Program-made: the position numbers and the translations under genes | The notes under the pieces: model-generated | Seen by the model: only the letters and a program-made list of their open reading frames with translations | The model's database searches: none | Told to the model about the DNA's origin: nothing | Source of the DNA: JBCDJG01 sp038748065 | Lineage (GTDB): Bacteria; Pseudomonadota; Gammaproteobacteria; Pseudomonadales; Halieaceae | Assembly (NCBI GenBank): GCA_038748065.1 | Contig: JBCDJG010000010.1 | Span: 57,239-121,238 of the forward strand | Direction: 5' to 3' | Length of the DNA stretch: 64,000 nt | In this document: positions 23,720-33,500 of the stretch, in pieces | How the letters are laid out: each line of letters begins with the position of its first letter | Numbering within the stretch: position 1 is the stretch's first letter

Positions 23720-25045
23720 CTAGACGGTCAGCGTGGGCTTGGACTCCTCGCCTTCTTCCTCGTCTTCATCTGGATTTTGATCGGCGTTGGGGTTGAGATA
23801 GGTACCGAGGTCAAACTGTCCTTCACTCTTGCCTACAATAACTGAAACGGTTGCATCGCCGGTGACGTTAACCGCGGTGCGCACCATATCCAACAGCCGG
23901 TCCACCCCAATGATAAGCGCAATTCCCTCGACTGGCAGCCCTGCCTGCTCCAGAACCAGGGCAAGGGTGATCAGGCCGACACCGGGCATTCCTGCTGTAC
24001 CGATCGAGGCAAGTGTCGCCGTTAGTATTACCGTGACATATTCCGATAGGCCAAGCTCAATGCCGAAGACCTGCGCGATAAACACGGTGGCGACGCCCTG
24101 CAGGATCGCGGTGCCGTCCATGTTGATGGTGGCGCCCAGTGGCACGGTGAAGCCGGCCACCGTATTGTGCACGCCCAGCCGGCGCTCTACCGTACGCAGT
24201 GTAATCGGCAGCGTGGCACCGGAGGACGCCGTACTGAAGGCGAAGGCCCATACGGGGCGAATCTTGGCCATCAGGATGCGCGGCGACAGGCCGGTGAAGG
24301 TCTTCAGCAGGGTGGGATAAATGAGTAGCCCGTGCACCAGCAAAACGCCCAGCACCGTAAAGAAATAGCCTGCCAGATCCATGATGGCCCCGATACCGAG
24401 GTCAGCAAAGAGCCGCGCCAGCAGCGCAAATACGCCGTAGGGCGCCAGCTCCATAAGTACGCCGACCATCTTCATGATGACCGACTCAAGGTCGCGGAAG
24501 AAGCTGGCGACGCGCCGCCCCTGCTCCCCGGCGTGGGAGATGGAGTAACCGAACAGCAGCGCAAAGACGATGATTTGCAGCATCTCGCCCTCAGCCATCG
24601 CCTTGACCGGATTGGTCGGGAAGATATTCACCAAAACGTCGATCAGGGGCAATGCAGGCCGGGGGGTGAAGGTGCTGTCGGTGGTCATATCGGCCCCGGC
24701 GCCAGGGCTGACCACCACAGCCACAACAACGGCTGTGGTGATGGCTATGCCCGTGGTTGCCAGGTAAAAGCCTATCGTCTTGACGGCGATGGGCCCCATG
24801 CGTGCGCTATCTCCCAGGGAAGAGGAGCCACAGATCAGTGAGACCAGAACCAGCGGCACTACCAGCAGCTTTAATGATGCGACAAAGATTCGCCCCACCG
24901 CATCAAACAGGCCGCCGATCAAATAGGTATCGATCAGTGCCTTGACGCCTTCGGGCAGCGCTGTGCTGTGGCCCACCAGGTTGATCAACGAACCCAGGGC
25001 GATCCCCGCCACCATGGCGATGAGGATCCGGTTAGTCAGGCTCAT
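23720..25045 (-). CDS. Dicarboxylate/amino acid:cation symporter (DAACS family)
   Basis: 441 residues, inner membrane, about eight helices plus re-entrant loops, as in GltP/GltPh. Hallmarks are the Ser-rich hairpin FAFSTASSGATLPITLRTVERRLG, GFTVPLGATINMDGTAILQG (NMDGT cation/substrate site), and IGTAGMPGVGLITLALVLEQAGLP. It imports glutamate, aspartate or C4-dicarboxylates with sodium or protons; which one cannot be told. A short acidic tail (DEDEEEGEES) ends it. It starts three bases after the stop of the Kazal lipoprotein gene. Confidence 0.93.
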   Translation of the reverse strand: MSLTNRILIAMVAGIALGSLINLVGHSTALPEGVKALIDTYLIGGLFDAVGRIFVASLKLLVVPLVLVSLICGSSSLGDSARMGPIAVKTIGFYLATTGIAITTAVVVAVVVSPGAGADMTTDSTFTPRPALPLIDVLVNIFPTNPVKAMAEGEMLQIIVFALLFGYSISHAGEQGRRVASFFRDLESVIMKMVGVLMELAPYGVFALLARLFADLGIGAIMDLAGYFFTVLGVLLVHGLLIYPTLLKTFTGLSPRILMAKIRPVWAFAFSTASSGATLPITLRTVERRLGVHNTVAGFTVPLGATINMDGTAILQGVATVFIAQVFGIELGLSEYVTVILTATLASIGTAGMPGVGLITLALVLEQAGLPVEGIALIIGVDRLLDMVRTAVNVTGDATVSVIVGKSEGQFDLGTYLNPNADQNPDEDEEEGEESKPTLTV

Positions 25046-25048
25046 GTG

Positions 25049-25291
25049 TTATTCGTCCTCGGGGCAAGCCGCGGGTAAATGGGAGAACACCCGGTCATCG
25101 GCGCAGGCATTGCAGGGCGAGGAGTAGGTCTCCCAGCCTCCAGCAGTGCGCAGTGCACACACGGGATTGTATTCCATGGTGCAAACCTGGGGCCGCGGGT
25201 CCTCACACAGCGTGCGCTGCGGGGGCTCAGGCTGGCTGGCACAGGCGCCGAGCATCAGGGCCAGAGCAATGCCAGGCAGGCTGCGTGGCAT
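25049..25291 (-). CDS. Kazal-type domain lipoprotein
   Basis: 80 residues with a lipobox (LMLGACAS, Cys 17). The mature part matches the Kazal-type serine protease inhibitor pattern: C-x-DPRPQ-VC-TMEYNPVCAL ... W-x-TYSSPCNAC ... C, with the YxPVC and TYxxxCxAC core. Bacterial Kazal-like lipoproteins are common but few have been tested; inhibition of proteases is inferred. It is translated just ahead of the symporter gene (3-bp gap). Confidence 0.8.
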   Translation of the reverse strand: MPRSLPGIALALMLGACASQPEPPQRTLCEDPRPQVCTMEYNPVCALRTAGGWETYSSPCNACADDRVFSHLPAACPEDE

Positions 25292-25430
25292 GCGGGTTCT
25301 CCTTGTTCTTTGCGGGGTTTTTTAGAGGGTGCAAGCCTAGCATTACTGCGCGCCTCGCGCATCTTACGTGTAGAGCATTAGCAGTCAAACTATTTCATCA
25401 TTAAGACAGTTGGCAAGGCCTTTCCGGCAC

Positions 25431-25462
25431 AAAAAAACCGCTGAGCTTGCGCCCAGCGGTTT
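25431..25462 (-). terminator. Rho-independent terminator of the pirin gene
   Basis: A 9-bp stem (AAACCGCTG at 25435-25443, CAGCGGTTT at 25454-25462) followed on the minus strand by seven Ts. It lies 25 bp past the pirin stop codon. Confidence 0.85.
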
Positions 25463-25486
25463 AGACCTCGGCCTTGCGCCGATAGT

Positions 25487-26326
25487 TCAGGCGAGTGTGC
25501 CGTCGCGGAAATCGCGTATAGCCTGCTCGATCTCCTCGGCGGTATTCATCACGAAGGGCCCGTAATGTACCACCGGTTCGGCAATTGGCGCACCGCGCAG
25601 CACAAGCACTTCCGCGCCGTCCTCTCCGGCCGTCAGCTGCCAGGTGTCGCCCGGATTACTGATCGCCATCTGGCGCGCGACGACCTGCACCTCCGGCTGG
25701 GCCAGGCTGCCTTCGTAGACATAAACCAGCGCATTGTCATCGGCGCCGGTTGCAAGACTCACGCTGGCGCCGGGTGCCAGTTGCAGATCCAGGATCGAAG
25801 CCTGTTCCGCCAGCGCCGCTAGCGGGCCGGTGACGCGACTGCCGGAGATATCCCAGGTCCCGGAAACCGCCGTAGCACCGAAGCCGTCCGCGGTCGCGCG
25901 GGCCAGCTCATCGGCGGGCACGTCGCGGTAGCGTGGTTCATCCATCTTTATCGCCGCAGGCAGGTTCACCCAGAGCTGGAAGCCGTGCATGCCCACGGTA
26001 TCTGCAGTGGGCATTTCCGAGTGAATCAGCCCGCGCCCCGCTGACATCCATTGAGCACCACCACCGCGAATCTCGCCGCGGTTGCCGCGGCTGTCTTCGT
26101 GGATGATGCCGCCGTGTTTCATGTAGGTCAGGGTCTGCATGCCGCGGTGCGGATGGGGTGGAAAACCGCCCCCGAGGTCTTCGCGTTGTTCCGCGCGTAA
26201 TTCATCAATCATAAGAATGGGGTCCATACCGGCATGCCCCATGCCACTGATGCGCTGAATGGCCACGCCGTCACCGTCTCGCGAGGGCTGAGCGGTGCGA
26301 ATTTCGCGGATGTTACGTGCTGTCAT
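25487..26326 (-). CDS. Pirin-family protein
   Basis: 279 residues, bicupin. The metal-binding histidines of the N-terminal cupin are seen in GGFPPHPHRGMQTLTYMKHGGIIHEDSRGNRGEIRGGGAQWMSAGRGLIHSEMP, the classical pirin block. Relatives such as YhaK and YhhW act on quinones (quercetin) or sense oxidative stress; the substrate here is unknown. A strong ribosome site, AGGAGG, precedes the ATG. It is divergent from the LysR gene and shares its control region, as yhaK sits by yhaJ in Escherichia coli. Confidence 0.92.
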   Translation of the reverse strand: MTARNIREIRTAQPSRDGDGVAIQRISGMGHAGMDPILMIDELRAEQREDLGGGFPPHPHRGMQTLTYMKHGGIIHEDSRGNRGEIRGGGAQWMSAGRGLIHSEMPTADTVGMHGFQLWVNLPAAIKMDEPRYRDVPADELARATADGFGATAVSGTWDISGSRVTGPLAALAEQASILDLQLAPGASVSLATGADDNALVYVYEGSLAQPEVQVVARQMAISNPGDTWQLTAGEDGAEVLVLRGAPIAEPVVHYGPFVMNTAEEIEQAIRDFRDGTLA

Positions 26327-26363
26327 AGTCGTATCCTCCTGTTGATGCGATGAAGAATACGCT

Positions 26364-26385
26364 CGATTTTTACGTAAGAAAATCG
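26364..26385. promoter_or_regulatory. LysR-type inverted repeat between pirin and LysR genes
   Basis: CGATTTT (26364-26370) and AAAATCG (26379-26385) form a perfect 7-bp inverted repeat separated by tacgtaag. It sits between the two divergent starts, about 40 bp from each, and has the T-N11-A form of LysR boxes. It is the probable binding site for the regulator at 26426. Confidence 0.6.
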
Positions 26386-26425
26386 CAGAATATGGGCCAA
26401 ACCTTACTACTTTTTAGAATTTATT

Positions 26426-27319
26426 ATGAATAGAACAACCCTCGAGCAGTGGCGAATGTTGAAAGCTGTTATCGATCACGGCGGCTTTGCCCAGGCCGCA
26501 GAAGTGGTCCACAAGAGCCAATCCAGCATCAACCATGCCGTTCACAAGCTACAGGACCAATTGGGACTGCGCCTGCTGGAGGTTGTCGGACGCAAGGCCC
26601 AGTTAACCGAGGCAGGCGCACTGATGCTGCGGCGGGCCGAGCAACTGCTGGAGCAGGCGGCCCAGCTCGAAGCAGTGGGCGATAGCCTGGCAGAGGGCAC
26701 CGAAGCGGAGATCCGCATCGCGATCGATGAGATTTATCCCTACGATGCGCTGGCGGTCGCGCTGGCGGGGCTCGCTGCGGACTATCCAAACACCCGTGTG
26801 GAACTGCTTGAAACCGTGCTCTCCGGCGGCCCGGAGCTGCTCATAGCCGGCGAGGTTGACCTGCTGGTAGCAGGGGAGGTACCCGCAGGGTTTCTCGGTG
26901 ACCCTCTCATGCAGGCTGAGTTCGTTGCGGTAGCCCGGGCCGACCACCCACTGCACCAGATCGGCCGCGGCCTCACCCTGCAAGATCTGTCCCGCCATCG
27001 ACAGCTCGTCGTGCGCGATTCGGGCCGCCTGCACAACCGTGATATGGGCTGGCTCGGGGCTGAGCAGCGCTGGACCGTGAGCCATGTGTCTACGTCCGTC
27101 GATATGGTGCAGCGCGGTATGGGATTCGCGTGGCTACCGGCCAGCCGCGTGGCTTCCGGGCTTGCCAGCGGCGTCCTCGCTGAACTACCGCTGACCCAGG
27201 GCGTGCAGCGCTATGTCACCCTTTACCTGAGCTACGCCGATCGGGATCGGGCTGGCCCAGCAGCCTGCCGGCTGGCTGAGCTCCTACATGCCGAGTGCGC
27301 AGCCTACGGCGCTGGCTAA
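26426..27319 (+). CDS. LysR-family transcriptional regulator
   Basis: 297 residues. The N-terminal winged helix-turn-helix is typical (EQWRMLKAVIDHGGFAQAAEVVHKSQSSINHAVHKLQDQLGLRLLEVVGRKAQLTEAGALML), followed by a periplasmic-binding-protein-like effector domain. It is divergent from pirin and followed nearby by DoxX and glutathionyl-hydroquinone reductase genes, so it probably controls a quinone- or aromatic-responsive set, as YhaJ does. The ligand is unknown. It overlaps the GDSL gene end by 4 bp on the opposite strand. Confidence 0.9.
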   Translation: MNRTTLEQWRMLKAVIDHGGFAQAAEVVHKSQSSINHAVHKLQDQLGLRLLEVVGRKAQLTEAGALMLRRAEQLLEQAAQLEAVGDSLAEGTEAEIRIAIDEIYPYDALAVALAGLAADYPNTRVELLETVLSGGPELLIAGEVDLLVAGEVPAGFLGDPLMQAEFVAVARADHPLHQIGRGLTLQDLSRHRQLVVRDSGRLHNRDMGWLGAEQRWTVSHVSTSVDMVQRGMGFAWLPASRVASGLASGVLAELPLTQGVQRYVTLYLSYADRDRAGPAACRLAELLHAECAAYGAG

Positions 27320-27984
27320 CGGTAGCCAACCTCGGCCAGGAAGCGTGACAAGGCCTCGGCAAACTGCCGATAGCCTGCGGCGTTGGGGTGAATGCGATCT
27401 GCGCGCAAACTGCTGTCAGACAAGATGGCGGACAGCTCACTGGAAAACAGCGCGACGCCCTCCTCCTCAGCCAGATCTGCATAAAGCGCCGCATCTTCGA
27501 GCAAGCCAAGCGCCCCCCGCGCCAATGACAGCCTCGGCACCGCCACCAGGACCACTTCCACGCCCGCAGCGCGCGCCTCGCGGATCATGGCTCTGAGATC
27601 TTCCTTGACCTTCAGCGCCTGCCGCTGTCGCAGAAAGTCGTTGCCGCCCAGCTCCAGTATCAACAGCGCAGGCGAGTACTGTTCCAGAGCCGCCGGAAGC
27701 CGGCTGACGGCTTCACCCGCGGTGTCGCCCGGCACGCCGGCGTTGACCACGCGCCAGCCGGTCAGCTCCGCCAACTGCAGCGGGTAGGCGGCCGACGTCG
27801 CGGCGCCGGTACCAAAGGTAATACTGTCGCCAAAGGCGAGTACCACAGCCTCGTCGGGCAAGCGCTCACGGCTTGATTCAGGCGCACCACAAGCGGCCAG
27901 AAAACCCAAAAGGCACAGCAGCACCCACAACCTTTCGTATTTATAGAACGGAATCGCCAATTTTATCCGATTTAACTTCTTCAA
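27316..27984 (-). CDS. GDSL-type lipase/esterase lipoprotein (TesA-like)
   Basis: About 222 residues. Block I is FGDSITFGTGAA, with the catalytic Ser, block II has VNAGVPGDTAGEAVSRL, block III LILELGGNDFLR, and block V DRIHPNAAGYRQFAEAL with the Asp/His pair. This is the SGNH thioesterase/lysophospholipase fold of TesA. The signal peptide ends LGFLAACG, giving a lipid anchor. The start is uncertain: only TTG codons are available near the signal peptide (27984 or 27960). It is convergent with the LysR gene and divergent from DoxX. Confidence 0.87.
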   Translation of the reverse strand: MKKLNRIKLAIPFYKYERLWVLLCLLGFLAACGAPESSRERLPDEAVVLAFGDSITFGTGAATSAAYPLQLAELTGWRVVNAGVPGDTAGEAVSRLPAALEQYSPALLILELGGNDFLRQRQALKVKEDLRAMIREARAAGVEVVLVAVPRLSLARGALGLLEDAALYADLAEEEGVALFSSELSAILSDSSLRADRIHPNAAGYRQFAEALSRFLAEVGYR

Positions 27985-28049
27985 AAGCGAAAATATAGTG
28001 AATCACGTCGCGGCGCACACCGCTCAGCCAGAAACCCAGGAGACTCACC

Positions 28050-28493
28050 ATGACCACGCAGAACTCTAGCGCAAACGTCCTCTCGCTGCCCGACCGTTTA
28101 ATCAGCGGGCTGCCTTCAGGATTTGTTGAATTTACCGGCCGCGTTTTACTGGCCACCATCTTCGTTCTCGCCGGCTACAGCAAGATCGGCGGCTACGATG
28201 CCAATATCGCCTATATGACGAGCGTGGGCGTGCCCGGGTACCTGCTCCCCGCGGTTATCGCGTTGGAACTGCTGGGTGGCATCGCTCTTGTCATCGGCTT
28301 CCAGGTGCGACTCGTCGCTTCCCTGCTGGCAGTATTCTGTGTCAGTTCAGCCATACTGTTTCATGCAAACCTCGCCGACCAGATGCAGTTCATCATGTTC
28401 TTCAAGAACGTCGCCATAGCAGGCGGTTTCTTGCTGCTAGCGGCCCAGCCCCTGGGCGCGTGGACCCTCGACCGTAAGCTGGGTGCCTCCTGA
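28050..28493 (+). CDS. DoxX-family membrane protein
   Basis: 147 residues with four hydrophobic helices. Family blocks are FTGRVLLATIFVLAGYSKIGGYDANIAYM, GVPGYLLPAVIALELLGGIALVIGF and FHANLADQMQFIMFFKNVAIAGGFLLLAA. It resembles YqjF/DoxX proteins, whose role is thought to be in redox or quinone metabolism. A good AGGAG precedes the ATG at 28050. It forms an operon with the glutathionyl-hydroquinone reductase gene, 27 bp downstream, as yqjF-yqjG in Escherichia coli. Confidence 0.88.
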   Translation: MTTQNSSANVLSLPDRLISGLPSGFVEFTGRVLLATIFVLAGYSKIGGYDANIAYMTSVGVPGYLLPAVIALELLGGIALVIGFQVRLVASLLAVFCVSSAILFHANLADQMQFIMFFKNVAIAGGFLLLAAQPLGAWTLDRKLGAS

Positions 28494-28520
28494 GGCGCCC
28501 TAACGTAGGAGATTGATACC

Positions 28521-29480
28521 ATGGGAATGCTTGTAGAAGGCCAGTGGCAGGATGTCTGGTACGACACAAAAAAATCTGGCGGACGCTTCGTGCGCGAGGA
28601 TGCCGCCTTTCGTAATCAACTGGCGCCGGCCAACCGCGAAGGCGCAGACTTCCCCGCGGAAGCGGGCCGTTATCACCTGTATGTTTCGCTCGCCTGCCCC
28701 TGGGCGCACCGGACCCTGATGGTACGCAGCCTGAAGAGCCTCGAGGACCTGATCCCGGTATCGGTGGTCAGCCCCATCATGCTGGAAAACGGCTGGACAT
28801 ATAAGGTGGAAGAAGGCAGCAGCGGCGACCAGCTTGGCGGCCATGCATTTCATCACCAGCTCTATACCACGGCAAAGGCCGACTACACCGGGCGGGTCAC
28901 AGTGCCGGTGCTGTGGGACTGTAAGCTAAACACTATCGTCAACAACGAATCCTCCGAGATCATCAGGATGTTCAACTCGGCATTTGATGCAATAACGGGC
29001 AATACCCTGGATCTCTACCCCGACGCGCTGCGCACGGGCATCGACGACTGGAACGAGCGCATCTACCCGGCAATTAACAACGGCGTTTATCGCGCCGGTT
29101 TCGCGACCAGCCAGTCGGCCTATGAGGAAGCCTACGGCGAGGTCTTCGCCGAGCTTGATCACATCGACGCCCATCTGGCGGACCATCGCTATTTGCTGGG
29201 CGAGCAGCTGACAGAGGCGTATATCCGCCTGTTCACGACGCTGATCCGCTTCGACGCGGTTTACCATGGCCACTTCAAATGCAATCGGCAGCGGCTCGAA
29301 GACTACACCCACATTCCGGGCTACGTGCGCGATATCTACCAACTGCCTGGCATTGCAGCGACGGTAGATTTCGATCACATCAAGCGCCACTACTACGCCT
29401 CCCACCTGAACATAAACCCAACAGGCGTAGTACCGGCCGGGCCGGATATCGACTACGGACGGCCACACGGCCGCGGCTGA
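28521..29480 (+). CDS. yqjG: Glutathionyl-hydroquinone reductase (YqjG/ECM4 family)
   Basis: 319 residues, glutathione S-transferase Xi class. The catalytic Cys is in LACPWAHRTL (Cys59), and family blocks include NEMQ-like NTIVNNESSEIIRMFNSAFD, YPDALRTGIDDWNERIYPAINNGVYRAGFATSQSAYEEA and RFDAVYHGHFKCN. It reduces glutathionyl-hydroquinones to hydroquinones in the cytoplasm. Translated with the DoxX gene; together with pirin and LysR nearby it forms a quinone-detoxification neighbourhood. Confidence 0.93.
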   Translation: MGMLVEGQWQDVWYDTKKSGGRFVREDAAFRNQLAPANREGADFPAEAGRYHLYVSLACPWAHRTLMVRSLKSLEDLIPVSVVSPIMLENGWTYKVEEGSSGDQLGGHAFHHQLYTTAKADYTGRVTVPVLWDCKLNTIVNNESSEIIRMFNSAFDAITGNTLDLYPDALRTGIDDWNERIYPAINNGVYRAGFATSQSAYEEAYGEVFAELDHIDAHLADHRYLLGEQLTEAYIRLFTTLIRFDAVYHGHFKCNRQRLEDYTHIPGYVRDIYQLPGIAATVDFDHIKRHYYASHLNINPTGVVPAGPDIDYGRPHGRG

Positions 29481-29546
29481 TGCGATGTGCCATGCCGCTG
29501 ACGCGCGGTCGTGGTAGATTACCGAGGGTCGATATACGGAAATTGC

Positions 29547-30590
29547 ATGAAAGCTGTCTTCGCAGTCGTCGCCGCGCTTGTCGCGGCGGCCCTTTTTTAT
29601 GTCTGGCAACAGCCCGTCGCCGAGGTGGCGGCAACCGCTAGCACCAGCCGGCCGGCACCCACGGTCAGCGCCTGGACCGTCCAGGTCGCCCCCTTCACCG
29701 ACAAAGTGTCGGCCCTCGGCACACTGCGCGCCTGGGAATCTGTGGTGATCACGGCCAGCGTGGCAGACCGTGTCACCCAGGTGCATTTTGAGGACGGGGA
29801 TACGGTTGCCGAAGGCGACCCCCTGGTGACACTGCGCCAGGCCGAGCAACAGGCCCTGCTGCGGGAGCAGCAGGAACTGCTGGCCGATGCCGAGCGCGAG
29901 GTCGCGCGCCTTGCAGACCTCGCCGGGCGCAACCAGGTTGCCCAGACCGACCTTGACAGCGTGCGTACGCAGGCTGCGGTGGCGCGGCACAAGATTGACG
30001 AAATGCGCTCGCGTATCGCCGACCGCAATATTCGCGCGCCTTTTCCGGGCGTCCTCGGCTTGCGCGAGGTGAGCCCCGGCGCGCTGGTATCGCCGGGTCA
30101 GCAGATCACAACGCTCGACGATATCAGCCGCATGCGCCTCGACTTTTCCGTGCCCGCTACGCTGCTGCGCTTTTTAAACGTCGGCCTAGTCGTATCGGCA
30201 CGCACGCCCGCCTTCGACCAACAGTTTTTAGGTGAACTCAGCGCCGTTGACACGCGGGTTGACCCCAGCACACGGTCCATCACCGCGCGGGCAAGCTTTG
30301 ACAACGCAGACAGCCTGCTGCGGCCCGGCATGCTGCTTGAAGTGACTCTGCAAGCCGCGCCGCGTGACGCCCTGTTGCTGCCCGAGGAAGCGCTGCAATC
30401 GCGGGCCAGCTCTCACTTTGTTTGGGTGTTGGAGGATGACGTCGCGCGGCGCACCAACGTCATCCTGGGCTCGCGACAGCCGGGGTGGGTAGAAATCACT
30501 GACGGCATTGAGCCGGGCACCCAGGTCGTACGTAACGGCGTCGGCAAGCTGCGCGGCGCCCAGGTCAGCGTGCAGGTGGTCGAGTCCTAG
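29547..30590 (+). CDS. RND efflux periplasmic adaptor (membrane fusion protein)
   Basis: About 347 residues from the ATG at 29547; the GTG at 29511 would lengthen an otherwise normal signal anchor (MKAVFAVVAALVAAALFYVW). The order is typical: a lipoyl half (FTDKVSALGTLRAWESVVITASVADRVTQVHFEDGDTVAEGDPLV), a short coiled hairpin, the second half (NIRAPFPGVLGLREVSPGALVSPGQQIT), a beta barrel and a membrane-proximal domain. It links the inner-membrane pump encoded 3 bp downstream to an outer-membrane channel; no TolC-like gene is in the window. Confidence 0.92.
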   Translation: MKAVFAVVAALVAAALFYVWQQPVAEVAATASTSRPAPTVSAWTVQVAPFTDKVSALGTLRAWESVVITASVADRVTQVHFEDGDTVAEGDPLVTLRQAEQQALLREQQELLADAEREVARLADLAGRNQVAQTDLDSVRTQAAVARHKIDEMRSRIADRNIRAPFPGVLGLREVSPGALVSPGQQITTLDDISRMRLDFSVPATLLRFLNVGLVVSARTPAFDQQFLGELSAVDTRVDPSTRSITARASFDNADSLLRPGMLLEVTLQAAPRDALLLPEEALQSRASSHFVWVLEDDVARRTNVILGSRQPGWVEITDGIEPGTQVVRNGVGKLRGAQVSVQVVES

Positions 30591-30593
30591 ACT

Positions 30594-33500
30594 ATGTGGA
30601 TCTCGGACACATCTGTGCGTCGCCCCGTGCTGGCCCTGGTCCTCAATGCGCTACTGCTGGCCTTTGGCCTGCTGTCCTTCGAGCGCCTGCCGCTGCGCGA
30701 GTACCCGGACATTGACGCCCCGGAAGTGACCGTAGAGACACGCTACCCCGGCGCTTCGGCCGCGGTGGTCGAGAACAAGATCACCGAGATTCTTGAGGAT
30801 CGACTCGCCGGTGTTGAAGGTATCAAGTCCATGTCCTCACAGAGCCAGGACGGCGAATCCTCGGTGCGCATGGAGTTCAGCCTGGAGCGCGACATCGATG
30901 CCGCTGCCAACGACGTACGTGACCGTGTGTCGCGCCTGGTAGGCACACTGCCCGAAGAGGCGGACCCCCCGGAAGTACAGAAAGCCAGTGACGATGAGCA
31001 GGTCTTGTTCTGGATTCACCTGGTCGCCCCTGCGCTCAATGCCCTGGAGTTAACGGACTATGTGGCGCGCCACCTAGAGGACCGGTTTGCCGTGCTGGAT
31101 GGCGTGGCCCGTATCCGCGTCAGTGGGCAACAGGTCTACTCCATGCGTATCTGGCTGGATCGCGGCGCGCTGGTTGGCCGCGGCCTGACCGTCGCCGACA
31201 TCGAAGATGCGATTCGCGCCCAAAATGTCGAGCTGCCTGCAGGTACCGTGAAATCCTCGGCCCGGGACTTTGTGGTACGGGTCGAGCGCAGCTATACAGA
31301 ACCCGACGATTTCCGCGAGCTGGTGGTCAGTCGCGGCAGTGACGGCCACCTGGTGCGACTTGGCGACGTGGCCCGCGTTGAGCTGGCCAGCGCAGAGCAC
31401 CGCAGCCTGTTCCGCGGCAACACCGAGTCCATGGTCGGCATTGGCGTCGTCAAGCAGAGCACGGCCAACGCAGTAGAGGTCAGCCGCCAGGTACTGCAGC
31501 TCGTTGATCGACTCAACGAAACCTTGCCCGAGGGCATGCGCATAGAAAAAAGTTACAACGCTGCGCTGTACGTGGAGGCTGCGATTTCAGAGGTTTATCG
31601 CACGCTGGCTATCGCCGCCTGCCTGGTAGTGCTGGTGATCTTTATCTTCCTCGGTGACCCACGCAGCGTCCTGATCCCGGCACTGACGGTGCCCATTTCA
31701 CTGATCAGCACGTTCACCGTGCTCGCGCTGGCGGGCTACAGCATTAACCTGCTCACGCTGCTGGCCCTGGTCCTGGCGATCGGCCTGGTAGTGGATGACA
31801 GCATCGTTGTGCTGGAGAATATTCATGCACGAATGATGAAGGGCGAATCGCCACTGGTCGCCGCCTACCGCGGCGCGCGTCAGGTCGGCTTTGCCGTGGT
31901 CGCAACCACCGCCGTGCTGGTCGCCGTTTTTGTGCCAATTTCCTTCATGCAGGGCGACATCGGGCGCCTGTTCGGGGAGTTTGCAGTCACCCTGGCGGTC
32001 GCGGTGGTCTTCTCCAGCATTGTCGCCTTGACCCTGGCGCCCATGATCGCTAGCAAGCTACTGCGCGAGGATAAAATTCATAACCGCCTGGCAGATGCCG
32101 TTGAGTCTCTTGCTCGGCGCAGCGAGCGAGCTTATCAGCGCATCCTTGCGGGCGTTCTGCATCATCCCTGGCTGTCTATGGCCGTGATCGTCGCCAGCAT
32201 CGCCGGCAGCGCCTGGGAGTTTCAGGCAGTACCTCAGGAATATACGCCTCGCGAAGATCGCGGCACGGCTTTTATGGTCTTGCAGACCCCCGAGGGGTCG
32301 TCCTTCGATTACACCGTGGAGCAGATCCTTGAGGTAGAGCAGCGCCTCTTGCCGCTGGTCGAACAGGGTGAGGTCCGGCGCTTGCTGATAAGAGCACCCA
32401 GCTGGGGTAGCGGTGAGGCCTATAACGCAGCCTTCGCGATCCTGGTGATGGCCGACTGGGACAAACGATCTCGCAGCACAGAAGAGATCGTGGCTGACGC
32501 ACGGGCACGCGTGCGAGACGTTGCCGGCGCCAGCGTTTTCATTCGCGGCTCCCGCGGGCTCGGCGGCGGCAACTCACCGCCGGTGCAGCTGGTTGTCGGC
32601 GGCAACAGCTACGAGGAACTCGCCACCTGGCAGGACCAGCTGCTGGATCTGGCCAGGGTCAACCCGGGCCTGGTCGCTACAGACACCGACCTCAAACCGA
32701 CTAAACCGCAGCTGCGGCTGCGTATTGACCGCAACCGTGCCGGCGACCTCGGGGTCAGCGTGCTGGATATTTCTCGCACCCTTGAAACACTGCTTGGCTC
32801 GCGCCGGGTTACGACCTTCCTGATGGGCGGGCGGGAGTATGACGTGATCGTGGAGGGCGAACGCGAAGCCCAGCGGACGCTCACAGACCTCACTGACATC
32901 TATGTGCGTTCAGACACCAGCGGCGAACTCATCCCACTGTCCAACCTGGTGAGCCTCAGCGAGCAGGCCGACGCCGGCACGCTGAACCGCTACAACCGGA
33001 TTCGCGCGGTTACGCTGTCTGCAAATCTGGTTGATGACTACGCACTGGGGGACGCCCTGACCTATCTGGAGGACCTGGTGCGCAGCGAGCTACCACAGGA
33101 CGCCAGCATCGATTACAAGGGCGAGTCACTGGAGTACAAGGTCGCCGGCAGCTCACTGGTGCTAACCTTTGTTATGGCGCTGCTCATTGTGTATCTGGTG
33201 ATGGCTGCGCAATTCGAATCCCTGGTGCACCCGCTAGTGATACTGTTTACCGTGCCACTGGCCTTGATTGGCGGACTCGGTGGACTACTGCTGTTCGGCC
33301 AATCGCTGAATATCTACTCACAGGTAGGGCTGATCGTTCTCATTGGCCTGGCCACCAAAAATGGCATCCTGATCATCGAGTTCATTAATCAGAAGCGCGA
33401 CGCGGGGCTGCCCTTTGAGCAGGCGGTTCTGGAAGGTGCATCCCGGCGCCTGCGGCCAATCCTGATGACGGCGGTAACAACCGTGATGGGCGCCCTGCCC

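Noticed and set aside
28926..29990. 354-codon open frame on the minus strand
   Set aside because: It crosses the antisense of two well-identified genes (glutathionyl-hydroquinone reductase and the RND adaptor).
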